Source of the DNA: Undaria pinnatifida
Lineage: Eukaryota; Sar; Phaeophyceae; Laminariales; Alariaceae
Reading direction: 5' to 3'
DNA: 64,000 nucleotides
Assembly (NCBI GenBank): GCA_012845835.1
Contig: JABAKD010000025.1
Span: forward strand, 8,423,338 to 8,487,337
Notes under the pieces: model-generated
Seen by the model: the letters and a program-made list of their open reading frames with translations, nothing else
What the model was told of the DNA's origin: nothing
The model's database searches: none
Translations under genes and position numbers: made by a program
In this document: positions 34,901 to 38,440 of the stretch, in pieces
Numbering within the stretch: position 1 is the stretch's first letter
Layout of the letters: every line of letters starts with the position of its first letter

Positions 34901-35952
34901 CCCTCCTCCCGTGCCTTTAGGATGTGAGCTCTTCTTACAGGAGGGGTTCTCCAGTAAGGCGGTGGTGTGCTATAGAGAGCAACACGACCGCCTTATCGGG
35001 GGACGCCGCCTTGTTCACTCCGGGTTCTGAGTGCAATTACCCAGTTGCGCCAAGCGATTTTGACCGCCTTATGCCAGATACCGCCTTATATAGGGAGACC
35101 GCATTATTGGGGGACCTCTGCTGTAGCAGGTGGCTGTGCTTACTATATCCAGCACCCCTACCCTGTACTGTACGGCTTGTATTAGGCGATAGCGCACATC
35201 CCCCTCGTCCCTCCCTCCTTCCCTTCCTCTCCCCTCCCCGAATCCCCCCCCCTGCTCCTTCCCCCCACGCTCCACCCCCCCCCCGCCGATGATGGAGGGG
35301 TTTCTACTAGGAGTAGGAACGGTGCTCCGTCTCGAAACGGATGCGTGGTCGATGATCAATGACTAAGGTTAGCAACAAGTGAGTACGCTCCCCCCATGGC
35401 CCGTCCCGGCATTAAGGGATGCGAGGGTCTATGGTCTAACAGACTGCAACCATGCATGACAATGATCCCCCCCCCTCTTTTATGTATGTGCGTGACCCCC
35501 CCCCTACTCTCCGCCTCCCTGCGGTTTAGTTTGTACGCGGGTTTGCCCTGGATGTCAGGTGTCTATCATCGTCCTCGTTAGCACCCCTCCTCGTTAGCAC
35601 CCCTGTAAAACCCTGTACTATGCAGCTTTGCGGTACCACTCCCCCCCCCCACCGCCGAATCCCCTCCACCCTCCCCCTCCCTCCCTTCCTCCCTCCCTCC
35701 CTCCCTCCCTCCCTTCCCCACCCCTCCCACGCTCACCCCTCCCCCACCCTTCTCCCTCGCTCTCTTGTCCCCCATCATTTTTGGTGTTGATGTGCATGTT
35801 TTCGGGACATTTTAAAACTATTTTAGGCGGCTATCCTTATCCTGATTAGTACCCCTACTCTCGAACATGGGGCCGACAAAAAATACGGCTCGCTGGCGGC
35901 ATACCAGGATTACAAGAGAAGAGCCCCCTCCCTGTTCTTTCGGCTGTGGTGA
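10818..35952 (+). CDS. DUF1295 / steroid 5-alpha-reductase C-terminal family membrane protein, nine exons
   Basis: Joining 10818-10961, 14565-14622, 16534-16684, 17874-17979, 21632-21692, 29045-29115, 29426-29539, 33435-33521 and 35827-35952 gives 918 nt, 305 residues and a TGA stop. All eight introns are GT-AG and their phases agree. The family comprises multi-pass membrane proteins related to sterol and isoprenoid reductases and methyltransferases; RHPNY lies in the putative NADPH-binding part. Visible landmarks are EKFFDFTGG near residues 61-69, RLGTFLF near 118-124, FWTVQGMWVF near 149-158, AD.QK near 200-204, RHPNYIGE at 227-234, WWGFF near 238-242, TPTLE near 273-277, and a C-terminal YQDYKRRAP. 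Six or seven hydrophobic segments fit an endomembrane location. The substrate is unknown. Length is normal for the family, so only a short N terminus may be missing. Confidence 0.85.
10962..11644 (+). other. Intron start, AT-rich with TCGATAT motifs
   Basis: The sequence after the donor is rich in CGATAT/ATATCG and TTTCGA words (10965-11150). Related words reappear at 11815-11912 beside the exon echoes, which suggests the duplicated unit included this intron segment. 11190-11640 shows no further feature. Confidence 0.4.
11645..11755 (+). repeat. D7 repeat copy 1 with poly-C end
   Basis: A ~105-bp repeat with blocks TATTAGGAGTAGGAACGGTG, CTCCGTTTCGAAAGGGATGC and GTCAA.TGACCAAGG.AAGCAAC, ending in a C run. 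The other copies are 16745-16852 (minus) and 35297-35400 (plus), also next to C-rich tracts. Confidence 0.65.
11766..11975 (+). repeat. Two echoes of the 3' half of exon 10818-10961
   Basis: The copy at 11918-11970 is nearly identical to the exon end (CCATTCTCTTGGCGTCGACG, GCCATGGGCATCCA) but has one inserted T that breaks the frame. The donor has changed from CAGGTACG to CAAGCAAA. An older copy at 11768-11815 reads CGCCGACACGGCCGCGATTT and GGGCATGTAGGCA. They lie about 150 bp apart, separated by TCGA-rich intron-like sequence. Confidence 0.8.
11976..12964. other. Intron interior with D6 fragment
   Basis: 12228-12470 is a D6 copy (CTCAATATCTCAC, CGAAACATGACTTCGAAG, TTCGTTCGCGCAA, CTCAACCGGTCA). 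Around 12098-12135 there is a short GATCAT-rich stretch. The rest shows nothing I can support. Confidence 0.4.
12965..13150 (-). repeat. SINE-B copy 2
   Basis: Reverse-oriented copy with a T run at 12967-12985 (the A tail on the minus strand), then CATCCGCCAACGGATAA-type, TAAAGCTTTAGCTCACCACAC, CATACGCGTCGTG and GGGTCCCATTGTAGGTATAG-type blocks. It is about as conserved as 19895-20065. Confidence 0.7.
13151..13517. other. No feature recognised (intron)
   Basis: The stretch contains open frames of about 70 codons on either strand without family resemblance. Confidence 0.3.
13518..13932 (+). repeat. Minisatellite, 10-bp unit TATAATACCC
   Basis: About 41 head-to-tail units of TATAATACCC and close variants (TGTAACACCC, TACAATACCC, TGATAACACCC). 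In the centre is a higher-order 21-bp period in which ACACCCTATAATACCCTGAT recurs about five times. It lies inside the intron 10962-14564. Confidence 0.95.
13965..14130 (+). repeat. D6 dispersed repeat fragment
   Basis: Shares CGATTTTGGGCTAAGG, CGTCATTCAGAAA and AGCCAAAAGAGGTG with 8880-9065, and the phrase CTC.ATCGTGGC with 23130-23150. It immediately follows the minisatellite. Confidence 0.5.
14131..14564. other. Intron end with short duplicated motif and poly-C tract
   Basis: 14295-14360 and 14388-14450 share AGTAGTGCCGG.TGCC and CTATAGTGCC-type words. 14504-14540 is almost pure C, probably forming the pyrimidine tract together with CTCTGCAG, the acceptor for the next exon. Confidence 0.5.
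14565..14622 (+). CDS. DUF1295 gene exon (residues 49-68)
   Basis: The acceptor is CTCTGCAG and the donor is ACCG/GTGAGC. The exon codes for [20 protein letters not shown] with the last glycine codon split (phase 1). The sequence E-K-F-[FY]-D-[FL]-T-G is a strong landmark of the N-terminal part of this family. No echo of this exon was found. Confidence 0.85.
14623..15242. other. Intron, no further feature
   Basis: A poly-G run lies at 14671-14681. 14878-14905 is an AACCC-type short repeat. Nothing else is supported. Confidence 0.35.
15243..15560 (+). repeat. Tandem duplication of ~105 bp plus ACACAGC minisatellite
   Basis: 15243-15344 and 15349-15449 are two near-identical units sharing TTGATTTTAGTGTGGGATCA and AGACTGCAGGTGTAGGCAGA. 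After the second unit the sequence runs into a degenerate CACACAGC/GGGCAGC array to about 15560. Confidence 0.85.
15726..16023 (+). pseudogene. Pif1-like DNA helicase relic
   Basis: 15734-15826 reads [20 protein letters not shown], matching the conserved GAKVMLT-[RK]-N block of Pif1-family helicases. A stop follows soon after (GGC TAA). The next frame, 15820-16023, carries [20 protein letters not shown], matching the C-terminal helicase region where R-[SV]-L-.-D-L-.-.-.-.-.-.F-D-.-I is usual. Two nearly identical [13 protein letters not shown] units follow. Motifs I to IV are absent and the two parts are joined by a deletion, so it is dead. Pif1 helicases occur in Helitrons and as host genes; the intronic location favours a transposon relic. 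Confidence 0.55.
16024..16533. other. Intron end
   Basis: 16140-16225 holds words found in D1 (CTCACAGCTGGCG, ATCTTCGAA) and may be a reversed fragment. A CT run and C run at 16460-16495 and a T run before CTTGAAG (16525-16533) form the pyrimidine tract of the next acceptor. Confidence 0.4.
16534..16684 (+). CDS. DUF1295 gene exon (residues 68-118)
   Basis: The acceptor is TTCTTGAAG and the donor is ACAAG/GTGCGC. The exon starts with two bases completing a glycine codon and ends with two bases of an arginine codon. It codes for [18 protein letters not shown], a loop, then the membrane segment [13 protein letters not shown] that runs into RLGTFLF of the next exon. This order is typical of the family. 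Confidence 0.85.
16745..16852 (-). repeat. D7 repeat copy 2
   Basis: Minus-strand copy of 11645-11755, with GGTGTCTTTATTAGGAGCAG on the minus strand and a G run at 16738-16747 matching the C end of the family. Confidence 0.6.
17060..17873 (+). repeat. Echo array: CTGTCGTGATCTGTCCTG repeats with three copies of the next exon's start
   Basis: The intron end is built of units of about 190-245 bp. Each has a stretch of degenerate CGTGATCTGTCCTG repeats followed by a copy of the first ~75 nt of exon 17874-17979. Echoes begin near 17202, 17441 and 17681. The 17441 echo keeps the CTCAACCAG acceptor, and the 17681 echo keeps an AG (ACTACCAG). The 17681 echo reads [18 protein letters not shown] with no stop until after the copied part. 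The 17441 echo reaches a stop after about 15 codons, and the 17202 echo is disrupted by a C run. Divergence falls towards the true exon. Confidence 0.85.
17874..17979 (+). CDS. DUF1295 gene exon (residues 118-153)
   Basis: The acceptor is CTCAACCAG and the donor is GTGCAG/GTAAGG. After completing an arginine codon the exon codes for [20 protein letters not shown] and [22 protein letters not shown]-.-R-I, D-.-R-F and F-W-T-.-Q are strongly conserved in this family. This exon is the most extensively echoed one. Confidence 0.9.
17990..18185 (+). repeat. GTA trinucleotide array and a 3' echo of the preceding exon
   Basis: 17995-18115 is an imperfect GTA/GCA array. At 18117-18178 there is a degenerate copy of the end of exon 17874-17979 (AGGTTCGATGGTGCGTGGGA, CACCTCCGCTTCTG, CCGTGCGGGTAGG), keeping a GT after a mutated CAG. 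The array thus separates the exon end from its echo. Confidence 0.75.
18186..19277. other. Intron with D6-like fragments and a GGT/AGT-rich tract
   Basis: 18225-18310 and 18455-18505 carry D6-like words (TTTTTCTGGATGAC.GAGCTCCT, AATGCCTTCGAAGTC). 18735-18830 is a degenerate GGTGGT/AGTAGT tract. GAGTTTGAGTCC at 18989-19000 resembles a polymerase III box B, and a related reversed segment is near 46115-46150, but no intact unit is visible. Confidence 0.35.
19278..19585 (+). mobile_element. SINE-A, full-length tRNA-derived SINE
   Basis: The head GTCGCCCCGGTGGCGTATCA contains a polymerase III box A (TGGCGTATCAGG, 19291-19302). GAGTTCGAGCC at 19335-19345 is a box B, about 33 nt downstream as in a tRNA gene. 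A body of about 220 bp follows, and the element ends in an A run at 19571-19582. Other copies are at 236-375, 26850-27154 (minus), 28479-28680, 44812-45000 (minus) and 48420-48665. SINEs depend on a partner LINE for copying; which one is not evident. Confidence 0.85.
19586..19894. other. Intron, A-rich, no gene
   Basis: TGTTGGATTTAGCTCAAAATT, GCCACTTAAGAGTAC and a phrase on 'ccaacaacccc' recur in looser form near 20090-20280 and 20500-20640, so this is a dispersed A-rich repeat of about 200 bp present three times in a row. Confidence 0.4.
19895..20065 (+). repeat. SINE-B copy 3
   Basis: Almost identical to 2380-2575 over the core, ending in CATCCGCCGGAGGATAATAA and an A run. The high identity suggests relatively recent spread. 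Confidence 0.75.
20280..20440 (-). repeat. D1 repeat copy (5' part)
   Basis: Reverse copy with GGGGAGTCGCCGACCTATAT, CTTAATGAGGACACACA, GCTTGCAAAGATGAGTTTCG and CTCACAGCTGGAGTG. A shorter reversed fragment lies at about 20935-21025. Confidence 0.65.
20441..21631. other. Intron: A-rich repeats, GTA-type tracts, poly-C acceptor tract
   Basis: 21050-21110 and 21360-21412 are degenerate GTA/GTGGTA tracts. 21415-21620 is strongly C-rich, with several C runs, and forms the extended pyrimidine tract before the AACCAG acceptor at 21631. A minus-strand frame through 21024-21491 is unrecognised. Confidence 0.45.
21632..21692 (+). CDS. DUF1295 gene exon (residues 154-174)
   Basis: The acceptor is GGGAACCAG and the donor is CGAG/GTGAGA. 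The exon codes for [20 protein letters not shown] plus the first base of a glycine codon (phase 1). The pattern Q-[GA]-.-W-V-.-.-.-.-L-P directly after F-W-T-V-Q is typical of the family, and both phases fit the neighbouring exons. Confidence 0.85.
21775..21955 (+). repeat. D8 repeat copy 1
   Basis: Matches 39195-39385 through TGACCATAGACC.TCGCATCC, ATGCCGGGACGGA.CAC, GTGCACCAAGCGCGAA.CGCCG-type and TCGCATGAAGG-type words. A short reversed piece is at 35395-35465. Both full copies follow a G run. Confidence 0.6.
21956..23159. other. Intron with D6 repeat
   Basis: 22600-23159 is D6 (GAGGAGCTCAACATCTCAC, ACATGACTTGGAACACATTC, CTACAAGTAGGAGTCCTAA, CGTGGGATGACC, CCTCAGAAAATAAAAACGCC). 21956-22600 shows no supported feature. 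A cryptic TTTCAG/GC near 22115 precedes hydrophobic codons but does not fit the gene's phase. Confidence 0.4.
23215..23420 (+). repeat. D5 dispersed repeat copy 2
   Basis: Matches 6535-6755 (TCAAGTCCGTGGTCACAGGA, CAGTCACTCTGGAG). Both D5 copies lie in the orientation of the gene. Confidence 0.5.
23760..26754 (-). mobile_element. Dead LINE-type (APE endonuclease / reverse transcriptase) retrotransposon
   Basis: Read on the minus strand. 26754-25928 is the C-terminal part of an endonuclease (SDHN catalytic motif, but the usual D of the I-D-Y-I-L motif is A) plus linker. 25922-25704 carries the [10 protein letters not shown] linker. 25686-25060 is reverse transcriptase with [10 protein letters not shown] and [13 protein letters not shown] is encoded near 24845-24856. 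24804-24334 is thumb (NTGKTE-like SEAKTE and ETLLYGC). 24397-23840 is the C-terminal region. Frameshifts and stops separate all parts, and a 28-bp tandem duplication sits on the YADD region. The 5' end is lost at a MITE boundary. The clade is probably Jockey/RTE-like but not certain. Confidence 0.85.
26731..27633 (-). mobile_element. Pogo-like MITE (POG family) with expanded 32-bp minisatellite
   Basis: The block is bounded by 13-bp direct repeats TGCTGTACGAGCA (26731-26743 and 27621-27633). Its right end, read in reverse, is TACAGCAGTAGGAG, as in the other POG copies, and the POG hairpin lies at 27561-27594. The internal GCGGT...CCCGATATAA unit, present once or twice elsewhere, has expanded to about 13 units of 32 bp (3 at 26757-26849, 10 at 27163-27485). 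A SINE-A copy splits the array. The left terminus is diverged. Confidence 0.7.
26850..27154 (-). mobile_element. SINE-A inserted within the 32-bp array
   Basis: Full-length minus-strand copy. The A tail appears as a T run at 26851-26860 and the tRNA-like head ends at GCGACCGG near 27153. Box B (as GAATTCG-type GGGATTCGAACTCA on this strand) and box A (CCTGATACGCCAC) are both readable. It interrupts the 32-bp array after its third unit, so it is younger than the array. Confidence 0.8.
27655..27712 (+). repeat. Two tandem units of 25 bp
   Basis: TGGATGGGGTATAACATACC followed by GTATG occurs twice back to back. Downstream sequence to 28478 shows no supported feature apart from the unrecognised frame 28051-28389. 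Confidence 0.8.
27713..28478. other. Intron, nothing recognised
   Basis: A plus-strand frame of 112 codons (28051-28389) has no recognisable family content, is rich in Q, R and P and contains no splice-site support. Confidence 0.3.
28479..28690 (+). mobile_element. SINE-A, 5'-truncated
   Basis: Starts abruptly at GGGACTTGTTCTTGCGCACA, lacking the tRNA-like head, and runs to GAAGTAGAAGAGTGTAAAC with an A-rich end. 5' truncation is usual for retroposition. Confidence 0.75.
28739..28936 (-). mobile_element. Pogo-like MITE (POG family), complete
   Basis: Bounded by TA dinucleotides. The left end is TACGGTAGGGGTCCCCCAAT, and the right end in reverse is TACAGCAGTTGACGTTCCCC. Inside, a hairpin at 28871-28908 has outer arms TAAGGCGGT/ACCGCCTTA and inner arms GTATG/CATAC. 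Two short units of GCGGT..CCCGATATA lie at the left. It is about 198 bp long and opposite in orientation to the copies at 34611 and 34936. Confidence 0.8.
29045..29115 (+). CDS. DUF1295 gene exon (residues 174-197)
   Basis: The acceptor is CCCTACAG and the donor is CTTGAG/GTAGGT. Two bases complete a glycine codon. The exon then codes for [20 protein letters not shown] and SLE, the segment usually written G-.-.-.-W-.-.-G-F-.-.-E before A-D-.-Q-K. No echo was found for this exon. Confidence 0.85.
29116..29425 (+). other. Short intron (310 nt)
   Basis: The shortest intron of the gene. Its middle (about 29245-29310) resembles the SINE-2 tail in the phrase GAAGATAATAGGTGGGATGG. It ends in TGATATTATCAG. 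Confidence 0.6.
29426..29539 (+). CDS. DUF1295 gene exon with the RHPNY motif (residues 198-235)
   Basis: The acceptor is TATTATCAG and the donor is GAGATG/GTGAGT; 38 whole codons. The exon reads [20 protein letters not shown], then [20 protein letters not shown]-.-Q-K, G-[KR]-F-.-.-.-G-.-W and R-H-P-N-Y-.-G-E are the best known signature of the DUF1295 and steroid 5-alpha-reductase C-terminal family. It has two degenerate echoes in the next intron. Confidence 0.92.
29560..29770. mobile_element. hAT-like MITE (HAT family)
   Basis: The left end is CAGGGCTTTTCCACGGGT, and the right end in reverse is CATCGCTTTTCACGGGT. Flanks GAAATGAT and GATATTGT match at 5 of 8 positions. The interior has CGGGTCGGGTC units and the TCAGGAGGTTTTGGAATCTC spacer. 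It sits 20 bp after the donor of exon 29426-29539, at the same position relative to exon B as the copy at 30767 sits relative to an exon-B echo. Confidence 0.75.
29771..30766 (+). repeat. Tandem exon-plus-intron echoes of exon 29426-29539
   Basis: Three related intron units (about 29785-30010, 30040-30285, 30485-30690) share AGGAGAACGCGG, GTAGACCGTTGTTTGACCTC, AGACCGCGG and GCCTTGACTGGCCGTTTT. Exon echoes lie at 30406-30468 (TTTATCGACGCGGATTCTGG, TCATCGGGGAGACG then GTGAGG) and 30692-30748 (TTTATCGAAGTTTGATTCTA, TCATCGGGGAGATG then GTGGAG). Both keep a GT at the old donor position but have lost most of the coding sense. Confidence 0.8.
30767..31012. mobile_element. hAT-like MITE (HAT family), with target duplication
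   Basis: The left end is CAGGGCTTGTCACTCG, and the right end in reverse is CAGGGCTTCTCACGGGT. Flanking octamers CAAATATG (30759-30766) and CAACTAAG (31013-31020) match at 6 of 8. The echo unit at 30406 has the corresponding unoccupied sequence (ACACTAAGCTAGAAG). The interior is of the family type. Confidence 0.8.
31013..33434. other. Intron: end of TTGAC array, D6 fragment, no gene
   Basis: 31020-31255 continues the intron unit (GACCGCGGTTTGA.CCCTTGACT). 31440-31510 and 31860-32085 are D6 pieces. 32443-32472 is a CAG/TAG-type tract. 32490-33434 has nothing I can support apart from the acceptor TTTTCTTTCAG at its end. Confidence 0.45.
33435..33521 (+). CDS. DUF1295 gene exon (residues 236-264)
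   Basis: The acceptor is TTCTTTCAG and the donor is TTTGTG/GTGAGT; 29 whole codons. It codes for [20 protein letters not shown] and ITLAGPAFV. The run [LI]-.-W-W-G and G-P-.-F right after RHPNYIGEM is typical of the family and forms one or two membrane segments. Confidence 0.9.
33602..33661 (+). repeat. Two tandem units of ~30 bp
   Basis: TTGCGGGATTTTATCTATCC followed by CTACTATTG occurs twice in succession in the intron. Confidence 0.85.
33937..34592 (+). repeat. Minisatellite of GGTGTT hexamers with higher-order structure
   Basis: About 650 bp of GGTGTT, broken at intervals by blocks of GGTGTCGGTGTCGGTGTTGT and GTTGTTGTTGTTATT. The block pair occurs near 33975-34032, 34110-34157 and 34228-34262, giving a longer period of roughly 120-135 bp. 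The long valine/leucine and threonine/asparagine frames on the two strands are products of the repeat, not genes. Confidence 0.95.
34611..34808 (+). mobile_element. Pogo-like MITE (POG family), complete
   Basis: The left end is TACAGTAGAGTATCCCCCCT and the right end in reverse is AACGGTAGAGGTCCCCCAAT. The hairpin region AAGGCGGTGGTGTG...ATCGCCTT lies at 34634-34668. The right-hand TA is mutated. TA flanks and a CAGT start are as known for pogo/Tigger-type Tc1-mariner elements. Confidence 0.75.
34936..35125 (+). mobile_element. Pogo-like MITE (POG family), complete with TA ends
   Basis: 190 bp including both TA dinucleotides. The left end is TACAGGAGGGGTTCTCCAGT and the right end in reverse is TACAGCAGAGGTCCCCCAAT. 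The internal hairpin TAAGGCGGT...ACCGCCTTA lies at 34954-34994. It has no coding capacity. Confidence 0.85.
35140..35826. other. Intron end: C-rich tracts, D7 and D8 copies
   Basis: 35200-35285 and 35640-35760 are C/CT-rich (CCCTCC arrays). 35297-35400 is D7 copy 3, followed by C-rich sequence. 35395-35465 is a reversed D8 fragment (CATAGACCCTCGCATCC on the minus strand). 35568-35605 has a short duplication of CTCGTTAGCACCCCT. The acceptor is AACTATTTTAG. Confidence 0.55.
35827..35952 (+). CDS. DUF1295 gene last exon with stop codon (residues 265-305)
   Basis: After ACTATTTTAG the exon codes for [40 protein letters not shown] and W, followed by TGA. S-[GT]-.-P-.-L-E and Y-.-.-Y-K-.-.-[TA]-P are the usual C terminus of the family. 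The bases coding for FRLW-stop (CGGCTGTGGTGA) are also the first unit of the minisatellite that follows. Confidence 0.9.
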   Translation, partial: AAILILISTPTLEHGADKKYGSLAAYQDYKRRAPSLFFRLW

Positions 35953-36760
35953 CCCGTCAACGTTTAGCTGTGGTCGTTGGTGATTGGTCAAAATTGGACT
36001 TTGGATGATTGATGATTGGTCAGCGTTTGGCTGTGGCGATTGGTGATAGATCAGCGTTTTTTGGGCTCGGTGGGGGCCTATCACGATTACAAAAGAAGAA
36101 TCCCCTTTTCGTATGGTGATAGTCAATGTTTGGCTGTGGTGGTTGGCGGTTGGTCAACTTTTAGCTGTGACGGCTGGTGGTTGGCCAACTTTCGGCTGTG
36201 GCGATTGGTCAGCGGTCAACGTTTGGCTGTGATTTGTGATTGGTCAACTTTTGGCTGTGGTGGTGGTTCATTGGTTAACGTTTGGCTATAGTGATTGATG
36301 ATTAATCAATTTTTAGCTGCGGCGATTAGTCAATGGTCAACATTGGGCTGTGCTGGTTGGTCAGTTGTCAATTCTCGGCTGTGCTGATTGATCACTGGTC
36401 AGCGTTCGGCTGTGGTGATTGTTGATTGGTCAACTTTGTGCTGTGGTGATTTGTTATTGGTTAACATTTCGCTGTGCTGGTTGATCACCGGTCAACTTTA
36501 GGCTGCGCTGGTTGATCACCGGTCAACGTTTGGCTATGGTGATTGACGATTATTTGGCTGCGGTGATCGTCCATCGGTTAACATTTAGCTGTGCTGATTG
36601 ATGATTGGTCGACTCTTTTGCTGTGAGGGTTGACGATTGATGAACGTTTGGCTGTGCTGATTGGTGATTGGTCAACTTTTGGCTGTGGTGATCGGACATT
36701 GGTCAACGTTGGGCGGTGATGATTGACGTTAATATTATTTTCGCTGTGGTGGCTGGTGAT
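35940..36760 (+). repeat. Minisatellite GGTCAACGTTTGGCTGTGGTGATT, with an echo of the last exon
   Basis: About 25 degenerate units of 27-33 bp with words TTTGGCTGTGG, TGATTGG and GGTCAAC. It begins in the coding end of the gene and so forms the 3' flank or UTR. At 36058-36112 the array contains a copy of exon 35827-35952 that still reads GAYHDYKRRIPFS against [17 protein letters not shown] in the exon. Confidence 0.85.
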
Positions 36761-36824
36761 TGGTCTTCTGTTGCCTGGCGATTCGCCATCCTTGGGCGTT
36801 TCCCCCCACAACGGAAGTGCTTTT

Positions 36825-37345
36825 CTAAAGGATGTTTGACAGCAAACATCATCCAGTCTAATTCCAAGTAGTTTTCAGCCTAGACTTACATAGGTCCAGT
36901 TGTTCCAAGGGGTTTAGACTGCAAACATTGTCCAGTCTAATTCCAAGTACTGTCCGCCGTAGATGTAGGTACCCTTCTAAAGAACTTTTGACCTGCAAGC
37001 AGTATGCACTTTAATTCCTAGTAGCTTGTAAAGGGGGTACTATAGGGGCACGCACACGGTGGAGAAACAATAGACTTTCGATTGAAAAACAACAAATCGG
37101 TTGAGGAAGAGCGGGGGGGGCGGGGGCGTTCGGTTGGGTTCGACTCAGTTTGAAACAGTTCGGTTCGGCTGGATTGGATTCGGTTGTGTTTGGTTTGGTT
37201 ATTAAACCTTTCACCGCTGCGAAGTTTGTCCCATTCTAATTCCAAGTAGTTTGACCGCACTAACAAGGGTGCGGTTCTGAAGGTGTTGTAGCCGCTGTAA
37301 AACTATTGTACCCACGTTTTTGGAGACAGTCTACTTGGAATTAGT
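36825..37345 (+). repeat. Array of AGTCTAATTCCAAGTAG units
   Basis: Units of about 75-100 bp, with TTTGAC.GCAAACAT, CAGTCTAATTCCAAGTA and GTAGGTACCCTTCTAAAG near 36830-36885, 36905-36950, 36960-37025 and 37225-37260. An inverted form CTACTTGGAATTAGT is at 37330-37344 and also near 1384-1398. Confidence 0.65.
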
Positions 37346-37384
37346 GACGCTTTTCTTCTGCAGTTGTCGAAAGGGTAAATACTG

Positions 37385-37735
37385 GATTCGGTTAGGTTCT
37401 GTTTGGTGCGGTCGGTCCAAGTCGTATTTTTTTGTTGCGTGAGGTTCGGTTTTAGTTCCGTTCGGTTTTGTTTGATTCGGTTTCGATTCGGTTGGGCTCA
37501 GGTCAATTCGTTTTGCTATGCGCGAGTTTGATTTGGTTCGGTTCGGTTCGATTTGGTTTGGTTCGGTTCGGCTGGGTTCGGTTCGGTTCGGCTTGGTTCG
37601 GTTCGGTTCGGTTCGGTTCGGTTCGGTTCGGTTCGGTTCGGTTCGGTTCGGGTCGGTTCGGTTCGGTTCGGATCGGATCGGATCGGATCGGATCGGTTTC
37701 GTTCCGTCCAGCTCGGTTCGGTTCGATGCAGGGAC
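37385..37735 (+). repeat. TTCGG pentanucleotide satellite
   Basis: Degenerate from 37130 and 37385, nearly perfect GGTTC/TTCGG from 37540 to 37672, then GATCG units to 37702. All three frames are open because the unit has 5 bases, so overlapping 'FGSVR' frames have no meaning. Confidence 0.95.
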
Positions 37736-37845
37736 CCGGACTGGTTCCTGTGGTCGTTGCTGTAATCGTCGGTTTGTTACGACATTCTTTCACTTTGAAG
37801 TCCCAAAGATGTTACCTTTGTTTTCGTCGGGTACCGGGGGGAAAA

Positions 37846-38056
37846 TATGGGTTTTGCACGGGTCATGAGTCTTGGCCCGACCCGTGACTCGGGTCAGTAG
37901 GTTTCTAAACCTCGCGCGTGGAGTCGGGTCGGGTCAGGAGGGTTCGAAAATTCACGGGTCGGGTCGGGCCGGGATTGTTTCAATCTCACAGGTCGGATCG
38001 GATCGCCCTGACCGGGCCCGACCTGCGTGACATGACCCGACCCGTGAAACGCCCTA
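37846..38056. mobile_element. hAT-like MITE (HAT family)
   Basis: The left end TATGGGTTTTGCACGGGTCA and right end GACCCGTGAAACGCCCTA correspond to the family termini, with CCCGACCCG units and GTAGGTTTCTAAACCTC spacers inside. AAAATATG and AAAATGTG near the ends may be the target duplication, but they do not fit the expected element edges exactly. Confidence 0.6.
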
Positions 38057-38214
38057 AAAATGTGTCGATCGACAGTCTAGTTTTTGGCCCGTCCAGGCTT
38101 CTTTAGACGTAATATATGTTTTTTAGTATGCGGGGTTTCTTGCGTTTTGGCCGGTCATGGTCGCTTTGGACTTAATGTACTATTTTTAGTATGAGGAGTT
38201 CCTTGGCAGCCGCC

Positions 38215-38440
38215 GGTGACAGGGCTGACGGCTTTCCGTCAAAAGTGTGGACGGTTACCCGCTGACGGTTATTCGTCAAGTGTTGACGGTTGTCCTTCGA
38301 GATTTTAACGGTTATCAGTCAGGCGTTGACGGATGCCCGTTAAGGGATTGACGGGTTTTTCGTCAAAGGTGGCCGATTGTGCCGCAAGGGATTTTGACGA
38401 GTTTCCATCGAGAGGTTGGCGGTTGTCCATGACGGGGCAA
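38215..38440 (+). repeat. Array of short hairpins, TTGACGG...CCGTCAA
   Basis: About eight units of 25-32 bp. Most hold a small inverted repeat, for example TGACGG/CCGTCA (38226-38231 and 38236-38241), TGACG/CGTCA near 38262-38278 and TTGACG/CGTCAA (38348-38353 and 38361-38366). The TTGAC word is shared with D4. Confidence 0.7.

Noticed and set aside
37468-37887. Overlapping FGSVR-type frames in three frames
   Set aside because: A 5-bp satellite keeps all frames open and equivalent.
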